In this document: positions 40,337 through 52,800 of the stretch, in pieces
How positions within the stretch are numbered: position 1 is the first letter of the stretch
How the letters are laid out: each line of letters starts with the position of its first letter
Assembly (NCBI GenBank): GCA_036172665.1
Contig: JAYKNF010000017.1
Coordinates: 620,001 to 684,000 of the forward strand
Direction of reading: 5' to 3'
Length of the DNA stretch: 64,000 nt
From: Prosopocoilus inquinatus
Taxonomy: Eukaryota; Arthropoda; Insecta; Coleoptera; Lucanidae
Translations under genes and position numbers: made by a program
Notes under the pieces: model-generated
The model's input: only the letters and a program-made list of their open reading frames with translations
What the model was told of the DNA's origin: nothing
The model's database searches: none

Positions 40337-43300
40337 TTAGATACAGGACAGGAACAACGCTAATGCGTGTTGTTTCGTTTAAAACTATTTCCAGCTTCAG
40401 TTGCGTCCGAAAACTTCGTATCTCACTTCAGAGTTACTGGAGCTCATCCAAACGTCAAATAACATGATAGATGAGTAAGGATCGATTAGATACATCACAG
40501 GAACAACGCTAATGCGTGTTGTTTCGTTTAAAACTATTTCCAGCTTCTGCTGCGTCCGAGAACTTCGTATCTCACATCAGAGTTACTAGAGTCCATCGAA
40601 ACGTCAAATAACATGATAGATGAGTAAGGATCGATTAGATACATCACAGGAAAAACGCTAATGCGTATTGTTTCGTTTAAAACTATTTCCAGCTCCTCCT
40701 GTGTCCGAAAACTTCGTATCTCACATTAGAGTTACTGGAGTCCATCCAAACGTCAAATAACATGATACATGAGTAAGGATCGATTAGATACAGCACAGGA
40801 ACAACGTTAATGCGTGTTGTTTCGTTTAAAACTATTTCCAGCTTCAGTTGCGTCCGAAAACTTCGTATATTACTTCAGAGTTACTGGAGCCCATCCAAAC
40901 GTCAAATAACATGATAGATGAGTAAGGATCGATTAGGTACATCACAGGAACAACGATAATGCGTGTTGTTTCGTTTAAAACTATTTCCAGCTCCTGCTGC
41001 GTCCGAAAACTTCGTATCTCACTTCAGATATTCTGGAGCACATCCAAACGTCAAATAACATGATAGACGAGTAAGGATCGATTAGATACAGCACAGGAAC
41101 AACGCTAATGCGTGTTGTTTCGTTCAAAACTATTTCCAGCTTCTGCTGCGTCCGAGAACTTCGTATCTCACATCAAAGTTATTGGAGTAAATCGAAACGC
41201 CAAATAACATGATGGATGAGTAAGGATCGATTAGATACATCACAGGAACAACGCTAATGCGTGTTGTTTCGTTCAAAACTATTTCCAGCTTCTGCTGCGT
41301 CCGAGAACTTCGTATCTCACATCAAAGTTATTGGAGTAAATCGAAACGCCAAATAACATGATGGATGAGTAAGGATCGATTAGATACATCACAGGACAAT
41401 GCTAATGCGTGTTGTTTCGTTTAAAACTATTTCCAGCCCCTGCTGCGTCCGAAAACTTCGTATCTCACTTCAGAGTTACTGGAGCCCATCCAAACGTCAG
41501 ATAACATGATAGATGAGTAAGGATCGATTAGGTACATCACAGGAACAACGCTAATGCGTGTTGTTTCGTTCAAAACTATTTCCAGCTTCTGCTGCGTCCG
41601 AAAATTTCGTGTCTCACATTAGAGTTACTGGAGTCCATCGAAACGTCAAATAACATAGTAGCTAAGTAAGGATCGATTAGATACATCACAGGAACAACGC
41701 TAGTACGTGTTGTTTCGTTTAAAACTATTTCCAGCTTCTGCTGCGTCCGAGAACTTCGTATCTTACATCAGGGATACTGGAGTCCATCCAAACGTCAAAT
41801 AACATGATAGATAAGTAAGGATCGATTAGATACAGCACAGGAACAACGCTAATACGTGTTGTTTCGTTTAAAACTATTTCCAGCCCCTGCTGCGTCCGAA
41901 AACTTCGTATCTCACTTCAGAGTTACTGGAGCCCATCCAAACGTCAAATAACATGATAGATGAGTAAGGATCGATTAGGTACATCACAGGAACAACGCTA
42001 ATGCGTGTTGTTTCGTTCAAAACTATTTCCAGCTTCTGCTGCGTCCGAAAATTTCGTGTCTCACATTAGAGTTACTGGAGTCCATCGAAACGTCAAATAA
42101 CATAGTAGCTAAGTAAGGATCGATTAGATACATCACAGGAACAACGCTAATACGTGTTGTTTCGTTTAAAACTATTTCCAGCTTCTGCTGCGTCCGAGAA
42201 CTTCGTATCTCACTTCAGAGTTGCTGGAGCCCATCCAAACGTCAAATAACATGATAGATAAGTAAGGATCGATTAGATACATCACAGGAACAACGCTAAT
42301 ACGCGTTGTTTCGTTTAAAACTATTTCCAGCTTCTGCTGCGTCCGAAAACTTCGTATCTCACTTCAGAGTTGCTGGAGCTCATCCAAACGTCAAATAACA
42401 TGATAGATGAGTAAGGATCGATTAGGTACATCACAGAAACAACGCTAATGCGTGTTGTATCGTTCAAAACTATTTCCAGCTTCTGCTGCGTCCGAAAATT
42501 TCGTGTCTCACATTAGAGTTACTGGAGTCCATCGAAACGTCAAATAACATAGTAGCTAAGTAAGGATCGATTAGATACATCACAGGAACAACGCTAGTAC
42601 GTGTTGTTTCGTTTAAAACTATTTCCAGCTTCTGCTGCGTCCGAGAACTTCGTATCTCACATCAGGGATACTGGAGTCCATCCAAACGTCAAATAACATG
42701 ATAGATAAGTAAGGATCGATTAGATACAGCACAGGAACAACGCTAATACGTGTTGTTTCGTTCAAAACTATTTCCAGCTTCTGCTGCGTCCGAAAATTTT
42801 GTATCTCACATCAGAGTTACTGGAGTCCATCCAAACTTCAAATAACATGATGGATGAGTAAGGATCGATTAGATACATCACAGGAACAACGCTAATACGT
42901 GTTGTTTCGTTTAAAACTATTTCCAGCTCCTCCTGTGTCCGAAAACTTCGTTTCTCACATTAGAGTTACTGGAGTCCATCCAAACGTCAAATAACATGAT
43001 AGATAATTAAGGATCGATTAGATACAGCACAGGAACAACGTTAATGCGTGTTGTTTCGTTTAAAACTATTTCCAGCTCCTGCTGCGTCCGAAAACTTCGT
43101 ATCTCACTTCAGAGTTTCTGGAGCCCATCCAAACGTCAAATAACATGATAGACGAGTAAGGATCGATTAGATACATCACAGGAACAACGCTAATGCGTGT
43201 TGTTTCGTTTAAAACTATTTCCAGCTTCTGCTGCGTCCGAGAACTTCGTATCTCACATCAGGGATACTGGAGTCCATCCAAACGTCAAATAACATGATAG

Positions 43301-44358
43301 ATAAGTAAGGATCGATTAGATACAGCACAGGAACAACGCTAATACGTGTTGTTTCGTTTAAAACTATTTCCAGCTTCTGCTGCGTCCGAAAATTTCGTGT
43401 CTCACATTAGAGTTACTGGAGTCCATCGAAACGTCAAATAACATAGTAGCTAAGTAAGGATCGATTAGATACATCACAGGAACAACGCTAATACGTGTTG
43501 TTTCGTTTAAAACTATTTCCAGCTCCTGCTGCGTCCGAAAACTTCGTATCTCACTTCAGAGTTTCTGGAGCCCATCCAAACGTCAGATAACATGATAGAC
43601 GAGTAAGGATCGATTAGATACATCACAGGAACAACGCTAATGCGTGTTGTTTCGTTTAAAACTATTTCCAGCTTCTGCTGCGTCCGAGAACTTCGTATCT
43701 CACATCAGGGATACTGGAGTCCATCCAAACGTCAAATAACATGATAGATAAGTAAGGATCGATTATATACAGCACAGGAACAACGCTAATACGTGTTGTT
43801 TCGTTCAAAACTATTTCCAGCTTCTGCTGCGTCCGAAAACTTTGTATCTCACATCAGAGTTACTGGAGTCCATCCAAACTTCAAATAACATGATAGATGA
43901 GTAAGGATCGATTAGATACATCACAGGAACAACGCTAATGCGTGTTGTTTCGTTTAAAACTATTTCCAGCTTCTGCTGCGTCCGAGAACTTCGTATCTCA
44001 CATCAAAGTTGTTGGAGTCCATCGAAACGCCAAATAACCTGATGGATGAGTAAGGATCGATTAGATACATCACAGGAATAACGCTAATGCGTGTTGTTTC
44101 GTTTAAAACTATTTCCAGCTTCTGCTGCGTCCGAAAATTTCGTGTCTCACATTAGAGTTACTGGAGTCCATCGAAACGTCAAATAACATGATAGATGAGT
44201 AAGGATCGATTAGATACATCACAGGAACAACGCTAATGCGTATTGTTTCGTTTAAAACTATTTCCAGCTCCTCCTGTGTCAGAAAACTTCGTATCTCACA
44301 TTAGAGTTTCTGGAGTCCATCCAAACGTCAAATAACATGATAGATAAGTAAGGATCGA
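40337..44358 (+). repeat. 27-monomer block within the 80-monomer HOR
   Basis: Order: H, O, P, I, J, F, F, K, B, C', S, B, A, A, B, C, D, N, Q, C, B, Q, C, D, E, R, G, with locally rare variants TAATACGCG (42,298), CACAGAAAC and TTGTATCG (42,43x-42,46x), CGAAAATTTTGTATC (42,79x) and GATAATTAAGG (43,004). The same set recurs in 52,255-56,276 and again from about 61,670. The P monomer has GATACATGAG here and in copy 2 (40,764 and 52,682). Confidence 0.88.
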
Positions 44359-45608
44359 TTAGATACAGGACAGGAACAACGCTAATGCGTGTTGTTTCGT
44401 TTAAAACTATTTCCAGCTTCAGTTGCGTCCGAAAACTTCGTATCTCACTTCAGAGTTACTGGAGCTCATCCAAACGTCAAATAACATGATAGATGAGTAA
44501 GGATCGATTAGATACATCACAGGAACAACGCTAATGCGTGTTGTTTCGTTTAAAACTATTTCCAGCTTCTGCTGCGTCCGAGAACTTCGTATCTCACATC
44601 AGAGTTACTAGAGTCCATCGAAACGTCAAATAACATGATAGATGAGTAAGGATCGATTAGATACATCACAGGAAAAACGCTAATGCGTATTGTTTCGTTT
44701 AAAACTATTTCCAGCTCCTCCTGTGTCCGAAAACTTCGTATCTCACATTAGAGTTACTGGAGTCCATCCAAACGTCAAATAACATGATAGATGAGTAAGG
44801 ATCGATTAGATACAGCACAGGAACAACGTTAATGCGTGTTGTTTCGTTTAAAACTATTTCCAGCTTCAGTTGCGTCCGAAAACTTCGTATATTACTTCAG
44901 AGTTACTGGAGCCCATCCAAACGTCAAATAACATGATAGATGAGTAAGGATCGATTAGGTACATCACAGGAACAACGATAATGCGTGTTGTTTCGTTTAA
45001 AACTATTTCCAGCTCCTGCTGCGTCCGAAAACTTCGTATCTCACTTCAGATATTCTGGAGCACATCCAAACGTCAAATAACATGATAGACGAGTAAGGAT
45101 CGATTAGATACAGCACAGGAACAACGCTAATGCGTGTTGTTTCGTTCAAAACTATTTCCAGCTTCTGCTGCGTCCGAGAACTTCGTATCTCACATCAAAG
45201 TTATTGGAGTAAATCGAAACGCCAAATAACATGATGGATGAGTAAGGATCGATTAGATACATCACAGGAACAACGCTAATGCGTGTTGTTTCGTTCAAAA
45301 CTATTTCCAGCTTCTGCTGCGTCCGAGAACTTCGTATCTCACATCAAAGTTATTGGAGTAAATCGAAACGCCAAATAACATGATGGATGAGTAAGGATCG
45401 ATTAGATACATCACAGGACAACGCTAAAGCGTGTTGTTTCGTTTAAAACTATTTCCAGCCCCTGCTGCGTCCGAAAACTTCGTATCTCACTTCAGAGTTA
45501 CTGGAGCCCATCCAAACGTCAGATAACATGATAGATGAGTAAGGATCGATTAGGTACATCACAGGAACAACGCTAATGCGTGTTGTTTCGTTCAAAACTA
45601 TTTCCAGC

Positions 45609-45611
45609 TTT
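45609..45611 (+). other. Single-T insertion in a B monomer (150 bp)
   Basis: CAGCTTTCTGCTG replaces the usual CAGCTTCTGCTG. The identical insertion is at 57,378-57,380, 11,769 bp away, in the equivalent monomer of the second 80-monomer copy. I see it nowhere else in the window. It is a good tag for the duplication. Confidence 0.93.
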
Positions 45612-48600
45612 CTGCTGCGTCCGAAAATTTCGTGTCTCACATTAGAGTTACTGGAGTCCATCGAAACGTCAAATAACATAGTAGCTAAGTAAGGATCGAT
45701 TAGATACATCACAGGAACAACGCTAATACGTGTTGTTTCGTTTAAAACTATTTCCAGCTTCTGCTGCGTCCGAAAACTTCGTATCTCACTTCAGAGTTGC
45801 TGGAGCCCATCCAAACGTCAAATAACATGATAGATGAGTAAGGATCGATTAGGTACATCACAGGAACAACGCTAATGCGTGTTGTTTCGTTCAAAACTAT
45901 TTCCAGCTTCTGCTGCGTCCGAAAATTTCGTGTCTCACATTAGAGTTACTGGAGTCCATCGAAACGTCAAATAACATAGTAGCTAAGTAAGGATCGATTA
46001 GATACATCACAGGAACAACGCTAGTACGTGTTGTTTCGTTTAAAACTATTTCCAGCTTCTGCTGCGTCCGAGAACTTCGTATCTTACATCAGGGATACTG
46101 GAGTCCATCCAAACGTCAAATAACATGATAGATAAGTAAGGATCGATTAGATACAGCACAGGAACAACGCTAATACGTGTTGTTTCGTTTAAAACTATTT
46201 CCAGCCCCTGCTGCGTCCGAAAACTTCGTATCTCACTTCAGAGTTACTGGAGCCCATCCAAACGTCAAATAACATGATAGATGAGTAAGGATCGATTAGG
46301 TACATCACAGGAACAACGCTAATGCGTGTTGTTTCGTTCAAAACTATTTCCAGCTTCTGCTGCGTCCGAAAATTTCGTGTCTCACATTAGAGTTACTGGA
46401 GTCCATCGAAACGTCAAATAACATAGTAGCTAAGTAAGGATCGATTAGATACATCACAGGAACAACGCTAATACGTGTTGTTTCGTTTAAAACTATTTCC
46501 AGCTTCTGCTGCGTCCGAAAACTTCGTATCTCACTTCAGAGTTGCTGGAGCCCATCCAAACGTCAAATAACATGATAGATAAGTAAGGATCGATTAGATA
46601 CATCACAGGAACAACGCTAATGCGTGTTGTTTCATTTAAAACTATTTCCAGCTTCTACTGCGTCCGAGAACTTCGTATCTCACATCAGAGTTACTAGAGT
46701 CCATCGAAACGTCAAATAACATGATAGATAAGTAAGGATCGATTAGATACATCACAGGAACAACGCTAGTACGTGTTGTTTCGTTTAAAACTATTTCCAG
46801 CTTCTGCTGCGTCCGAAAACTTCGTATCTCACTTCAGAGCTACTTGAGCCCATCCAAAAGCCAAATAACATGATAGATGAGTAAGGCTCGATTAGATACA
46901 TCACAGGAACAACGCTAATGCGTGTTGTTTCATTTAAAACTATTTCCAGCTTCTGCTGCGTCCGAGAACTTCGTATCTCACATCAGGGATACTGGAGTCC
47001 ATCCAAACGTCAAATAACATGATAGACAAGTAAGGATTGATTAGATACAGCACAGGAACAACGCTAATGCGTGTTGTTTCGTTCAAAACTATTTCCAGCT
47101 CCTCCTGTGTCCGAAAACTTCGTTTCTCACATTAGAGTTACTGGAGTCCATCCAAACGTCAAATAACATGATAGATAAGTAAGGATCGATTAGATACAGC
47201 ACAGGAACAACGCTAATACGTGTTGTTTCGTTTAAAACTATTTCCAGCTTCTGCTGCGTCCGAAAATTTCGTGTCTCACATTAGAGTTACTGGAGTCCAT
47301 CGAAACGTCAAATAACATAGTAGCTAAGTAAGGATCGATTAGATACATCACAGGAACAACGCTAATGCGTGTTGTTTCGTTCAAAACTATTTCCAGCTTC
47401 TGCTGGGTCCGAAAACTTCGTATCTCACATCAAAGTTATTGGAGTAAATCGAAACGCCAAATAACATGATGGATGAGTAAGGATCGATTAGATATTTCAC
47501 AGGAACAACGCTAATGCGTGTTGTTTCGTTTAAAACTATTTCCAGCTCCTGCTGCGTCCGAAAACTTCGTATCTCACTTCAGAGTTTCTGTAGCCCATCC
47601 AAACTTCAAATAACATTATAGACGAGTAAGGATCGATTAGATACAGCACAGGAACAACGCTAATGCGTGTTGTTTCGTTCAAAACTATTTCCAGCTTCTG
47701 CTGCGTCCGAGAACTTCGTATCTCACATCAAAGTTATTGGAGTAAATCGAAACGCCAAATAACATGATGGATGAGTAAGGATCGATTAGATACATCACAG
47801 GAACAACGCTAATGCGTGTTGTTTCGTTTAAAACTATTTCCAGCTTCTGCTGCGTCCGAGAACTTCGTATCTCACATCAGGGATACTGGAGTCCATCCAA
47901 ACGTCAAATAACATGATAGATAAGTAAGGATCGATTAGATACAGCACAGGAACAACGCTAATACGTGTTGTTTCGTTTAAAACTATTTCCAGCTCCTGCT
48001 GCGTCCGAAAACTTCGTATCTCACTTCAGAGTTACTGGAGCCCATCCAAACTTCAAATAACATGATAGATGAGTAAGGATCGATTAGGTACATCACAGGA
48101 ACAACGCTAATGCGTGTTGTTTCGTTCAAAACTATTTCCAGCTTCTGCTGCGTCCGAAAATTTCGTGTCTCACATTAGAGTTACTGGAGTCCATCGAAAC
48201 GTCAAATAACATGATAGATAAGTAAGGATCGATTAGATACATCACAGGAACAACGCTAGTACGTGTTGTTTCGTTTAAAACTATTTCCAGCTTCTGCTGC
48301 GTCCGAAAACTTCGTATCTCACTTCAGAGTTACTTGAGCCCATCCAAAAGCCAAATAACATGATAGATGAGTAAGGCTCGATTAGATACATCACAGGAAC
48401 AACGCTAATGCGTGTTGTTTCATTTAAAACTATTTCCAGCTTCTGCTGCGTCCGAGAACTTCGTATCTCACATCAGGGATACTGGAGTCCATCCAAACGT
48501 CAAATAACATGATAGATAAGTAAGGATCGATTAGATACAGCACAGGAACAACGCTAATACGTGTTGTTTCGTTTAAAACTATTTCCAGCCCCTGCTGCGT

Positions 48601-49722
48601 CCGAAAACTTCGTATCTCACTTCAGAGTTACTGGAGCCCATCCAAACGTCAAATAACATGATAGATGAGTAAGGATCGATTAGGTACATCACAGGAACAA
48701 CGCTAATGCGTGTTGTTTCGTTCAAAACTATTTCCAGCTTCTGCTGCGTCCGAAAATTTCGTGTCTCACATTAGAGTTACTGGAGTCCATCGAAACGTCA
48801 AATAACATAGTAGCTAAGTAAGGATCGATTAGATACATCACAGGAACAACGCTAATACGTGTTGTTTCGTTTAAAACTATTTCCAGCTCCTGCTGCGTCC
48901 GAAAACTTCGTATCTCACTTCAGAGTTGCTGGAGCCCATCCAAACGTCAAATAACATGATAGATAAGTAAGGATCGATTAGATACATCACAGGAACAACG
49001 CTAATGCGTGTTGTTTCATTTAAAACTATTTCCAGCTTCTACTGCGTCCGAGAACTTCGTATCTCACATCAGAGTTACTAGAGTCCATCGAAACGTCAAA
49101 TAACATGATAGATAAGTAAGGATCGATTAGATACATCACAGGAACAACGCTAGTACGTGTTGTTTCGTTTAAAACTATTTCCAGCTTCTGCTGCGTCCGA
49201 AAACTTCGTATCTCACTTCAGAGCTACTTGAGCCCATCCAAAAGCCAAATAACATGATAGATGAGTAAGGCTCGATTAGATACATCACAGGAACAACGCT
49301 AATGCGTGTTGTTTCATTTAAAACTATTTCCAGCTTCTGCTGCGTCCGAGAACTTCGTATCTCACATCAGGGATACTGGAGTCCATCCAAACGTCAAATA
49401 ACATGATAGACAAGTAAGGATTGATTAGATACAGCACAGGAACAACGCTAATGCGTGTTGTTTCGTTCAAAACTATTTCCAGCTCCTCCTGTGTCCGAAA
49501 ACTTCGTTTCTCACATTAGAGTTACTGGAGTCCATCCAAACGTCAAATAACATGATAGATAAGTAAGGATCGATTAGATACAGCACAGGAACAACGCTAA
49601 TACGTGTTGTTTCGTTTAAAACTATTTCCAGCTTCTGCTGCGTCCGAAAATTTCATGTCTCACATTAGAGTTACTGGAGTCCATCGAAACGTCAAATAAC
49701 ATAGTAGCTAAGTAAGGATCGA

Positions 49723-49871
49723 TTAGATACATCACAGGAACAACGCTAATGCGTGTTGTTTCGTTCAAAACTATTTCCAGCTTCTGCTGGGTCCGAAAAC
49801 TTCGTATCTCACATCAAAGTTATTGGAGTAAATCGAAACGCCAAATAACATGATAGATGAGTAAGGATCGA
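49723..49871 (+). repeat. Chimeric F/K monomer at the 80-monomer HOR junction
   Basis: The front and middle are the GCTGGGTCC F variant (GTTATTGGAGTAAATCG, AACGCC, as at 47,339), but the tail is GATAGATGAG followed by a TTAGGTAC B monomer, as after K at 37,806. The parent F at 47,339 ends GATGGATGAG. The exchange point therefore lies within about ten bases near 49,850. Confidence 0.85.
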
Positions 49872-52800
49872 TTAGGTACATCACAGGAACAACGCTAATG
49901 CGTGTTGTTTCGTTCAAAACTATTTCCAGCTTCTGCTGCGTCCGAAAATTTCGTGTCTCACATTAGAGTTACTGGAGTCCATCGAAACGTCAAATAACAT
50001 AGTAGCTAAGTAAGGATCGATTAGATACATCACAGGAACAACGCTAATACGTGTTGTTTCGTTTAAAACTATTTCCAGCTTCTGCTGCGTCCGAAAACTT
50101 CGTATCTCACTTCAGAGCTACTTGAGCCCATCCAAAAGCCAAATAACATGATAGATGAGTAAGGCTCGATTAGATACATCACAGGAACAACGCTAATGCG
50201 TGTTGTTTCGTTTAAAACTATTTCCAGCTTCTGCTGCGTCCGAGAACTTCGTATCTCACATCAGGGATACTGGAGTCCATCCAAACGTCAAATAACATGA
50301 TAGACAAGTAAGGATTGATTAGATACAGCACAGGAACAACGCTAATGCGTGTTGTTTCGTTCAAAACTATTTCCAGCTCCTCCTGTGTCCGAAAACTTCG
50401 TTTCTCACATTAGAGTTACTGGAGTCCATCCAAACGTCAAATAACATGATAGATAAGTAAGGATCGATTAGATACATCACAGGAACAACGCTAATGCGTG
50501 TTGTTTCGTTTAAAACTATTTCCAGCTTCTGCTGCGTCCGAGAACTTCGTATCTCACATCAAAGTTATTGGAGTCCATCGAAACGCCAAATAACCTGATG
50601 GATGAGTAAGGATCGATTAGATACATCACAGGAACAACGCTAATGCGTGTTGTTTCGTTCAAAACTATTTCCAGCTTCTGCTGCATCCGAGAACTTCGTA
50701 TCTCACATCAAAGTTATTGGAGTAAATCGAAACGCCAAATAACATGATGGATGAGTAAGGATCGATTAGATACATCACAGGACAACGCTAATGCGTGTTG
50801 TTTCGTTTAAAACTATTTCCAGCCCCTGCTGCGTCCGAAAACTTCGTATCTCACTTCAGAGTTACTGGAGCCCATCCAAACGTCAGATAACATGATAGAT
50901 GAGTAAGGATCGATTAGGTACATCACAGGAACAACGCTAATGCGTGTTGTTTCGTTCAAAACTATTTCCAGCTTCTGCTGCGTCCGAAAATTTCGTGTCT
51001 CACATTAGAGTTACTGGAGTCCATCGAAACGTCAAATAACATAGTAGCTAAGTAAGGATCGATTAGATACATCACAGGAACAACGCTAATACGTGTTGTT
51101 TCGTTTAAAACTATTTCCAGCTTCTGCTGCGTCCGAAAACTTCGTATCTCACTTCAGAGTTGCTGGAGCCCATCCAAACGTCAAATAACATGATAGATGA
51201 GTAAGGATCGATTAGGTACATCACAGGAACAACGCTAATGCGTGTTGTTTCGTTCAAAACTATTTCCAGCTTCTGCTGCGTCCGAAAATTTCGTGTCTCA
51301 CATTAGAGTTACTGGAGTCCATCGAAACGTCAAATAACATAGTAGCTAAGTAAGGATCGATTAGATACATCACAGGAACAACGCTAATACGTGTTGTTTC
51401 GTTTAAAACTATTTCCAGCTTCTGCTGCGTCCGAAAACTTCGTATCTCACTTCAGAGTTTCTGGAGCCCATCCAAACGTCAGATAACATGATAGACGAGT
51501 AAGGATCGATTAGATACATCACAGGAACAACGCTAATGCGTGTTGTTTCGTTTAAAACTATTTCCAGCTTCTGCTGCGTCCGAGAACTTCGTATCTCACA
51601 TCAGGGATACTGGAGTCCATCCAAACGTCAAATAACATGATAGATAAGTAAGGATCGATTATATACAGCACAGGAACAACGCTAATACGTGTTGTTTCGT
51701 TCAAAACTATTTCCAGCTTCTGCTGCGTCCGAAAACTTTGTATCTCACATCAGAGTTACTGGAGTCCATCCAAACTTCAAATAACATGATAGATGAGTAA
51801 GGATCGATTAGATACATCACAGGAACAACGCTAATGCGTGTTGTTTCGTTTAAAACTATTTCCAGCTTCTGCTGCGTCCGAGAACTTCGTATCTCACATC
51901 AAAGTTATTGGAGTCCATCGAAACGCCAAATAACCTGATGGATGAGTAAGGATCGATTAGATACATCACAGGAATAACGCTAATGCGTGTTGTTTCGTTT
52001 AAAACTATTTCCAGCTTCTGCTGCGTCCGAAAATTTCGTGTCTCACATTAGAGTTACTGGAGTCCATCGAAACGTCAAATAACATGATAGATGAGTAAGG
52101 ATCGATTAGATACATCACAGGAACAACGCTAATGCGTATTGTTTCGTTTAAAACTATTTCCAGCTCCTCCTGTGTCAGAAAACTTCGTATCTCACATTAG
52201 AGTTTCTGGAGTCCATCCAAACGTCAAATAACATGATAGATAAGTAAGGATCGATTAGATACAGGACAGGAACAACGCTAATGCGTGTTGTTTCGTTTAA
52301 AACTATTTCCAGCTTCAGTTGCGTCCGAAAACTTCGTATCTCACTTCAGAGTTACTGGAGCTCATCCAAACGTCAAATAACATGATAGATGAGTAAGGAT
52401 CGATTAGATACATCACAGGAACAACGCTAATGCGTGTTGTTTCGTTTAAAACTATTTCCAGCTTCTGCTGCGTCCGAGAACTTCGTATCTCACATCAGAG
52501 TTACTAGAGTCCATCGAAACGTCAAATAACATGATAGATGAGTAAGGATCGATTAGATACATCACAGGAAAAACGCTAATGCGTATTGTTTCGTTTAAAA
52601 CTATTTCCAGCTCCTCCTGTGTCCGAAAACTTCGTATCTCACATTAGAGTTACTGGAGTCCATCCAAACGTCAAATAACATGATACATGAGTAAGGATCG
52701 ATTAGATACAGCACAGGAACAACGTTAATGCGTGTTGTTTCGTTTAAAACTATTTCCAGCTTCAGTTGCGTCCGAAAACTTCGTATATTACTTCAGAGTT

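Larger units (their letters stand above)
37933..49850 (+). repeat. 80-monomer HOR (11,918 bp), copy 1
   Basis: Landmarks recur 11,918 bp downstream: TACAGGACAGG (40,344 and 52,262), GGACAATGC (41,394 and 53,312) and GTTGTTGG in E (44,010 and 55,928). Further on the offset is 11,769 (GATATTTCAC at 47,491 and 59,260) because copy 2 lost one monomer. The left edge lies between 37,927 and 37,938, where K-type GTCAGATAAC gives way to sequence shared with 49,845 onward. The boundaries are approximate because every monomer is similar. Counting from any one H, 80 monomers separate equivalent points. Confidence 0.9.
44359..52254 (+). repeat. 53-monomer block spanning the junction of 80-monomer copies 1 and 2
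   Basis: It contains the H-O-P-I-J-F-F-K head (45,4xx for K), then B-A-B-C'-S-B-A-T-L-M-N. Next come B' (47,190), an F variant with GCTGGGTCC (47,339) and a Q variant with GATATTTCAC (47,488). A T-L-M-N-B'-F run at 46,594-47,487 is repeated at 48,978-49,871 (2,384 bp apart, 16 monomers). From about 49,851 the sequence continues as the second copy of the 80-monomer HOR. Confidence 0.87.

Noticed and set aside
45449..45712. 87-aa open reading frame on the minus strand
   Set aside because: It runs through a B monomer lengthened to 150 bp by a T insertion, which keeps frame by chance. Not a gene.
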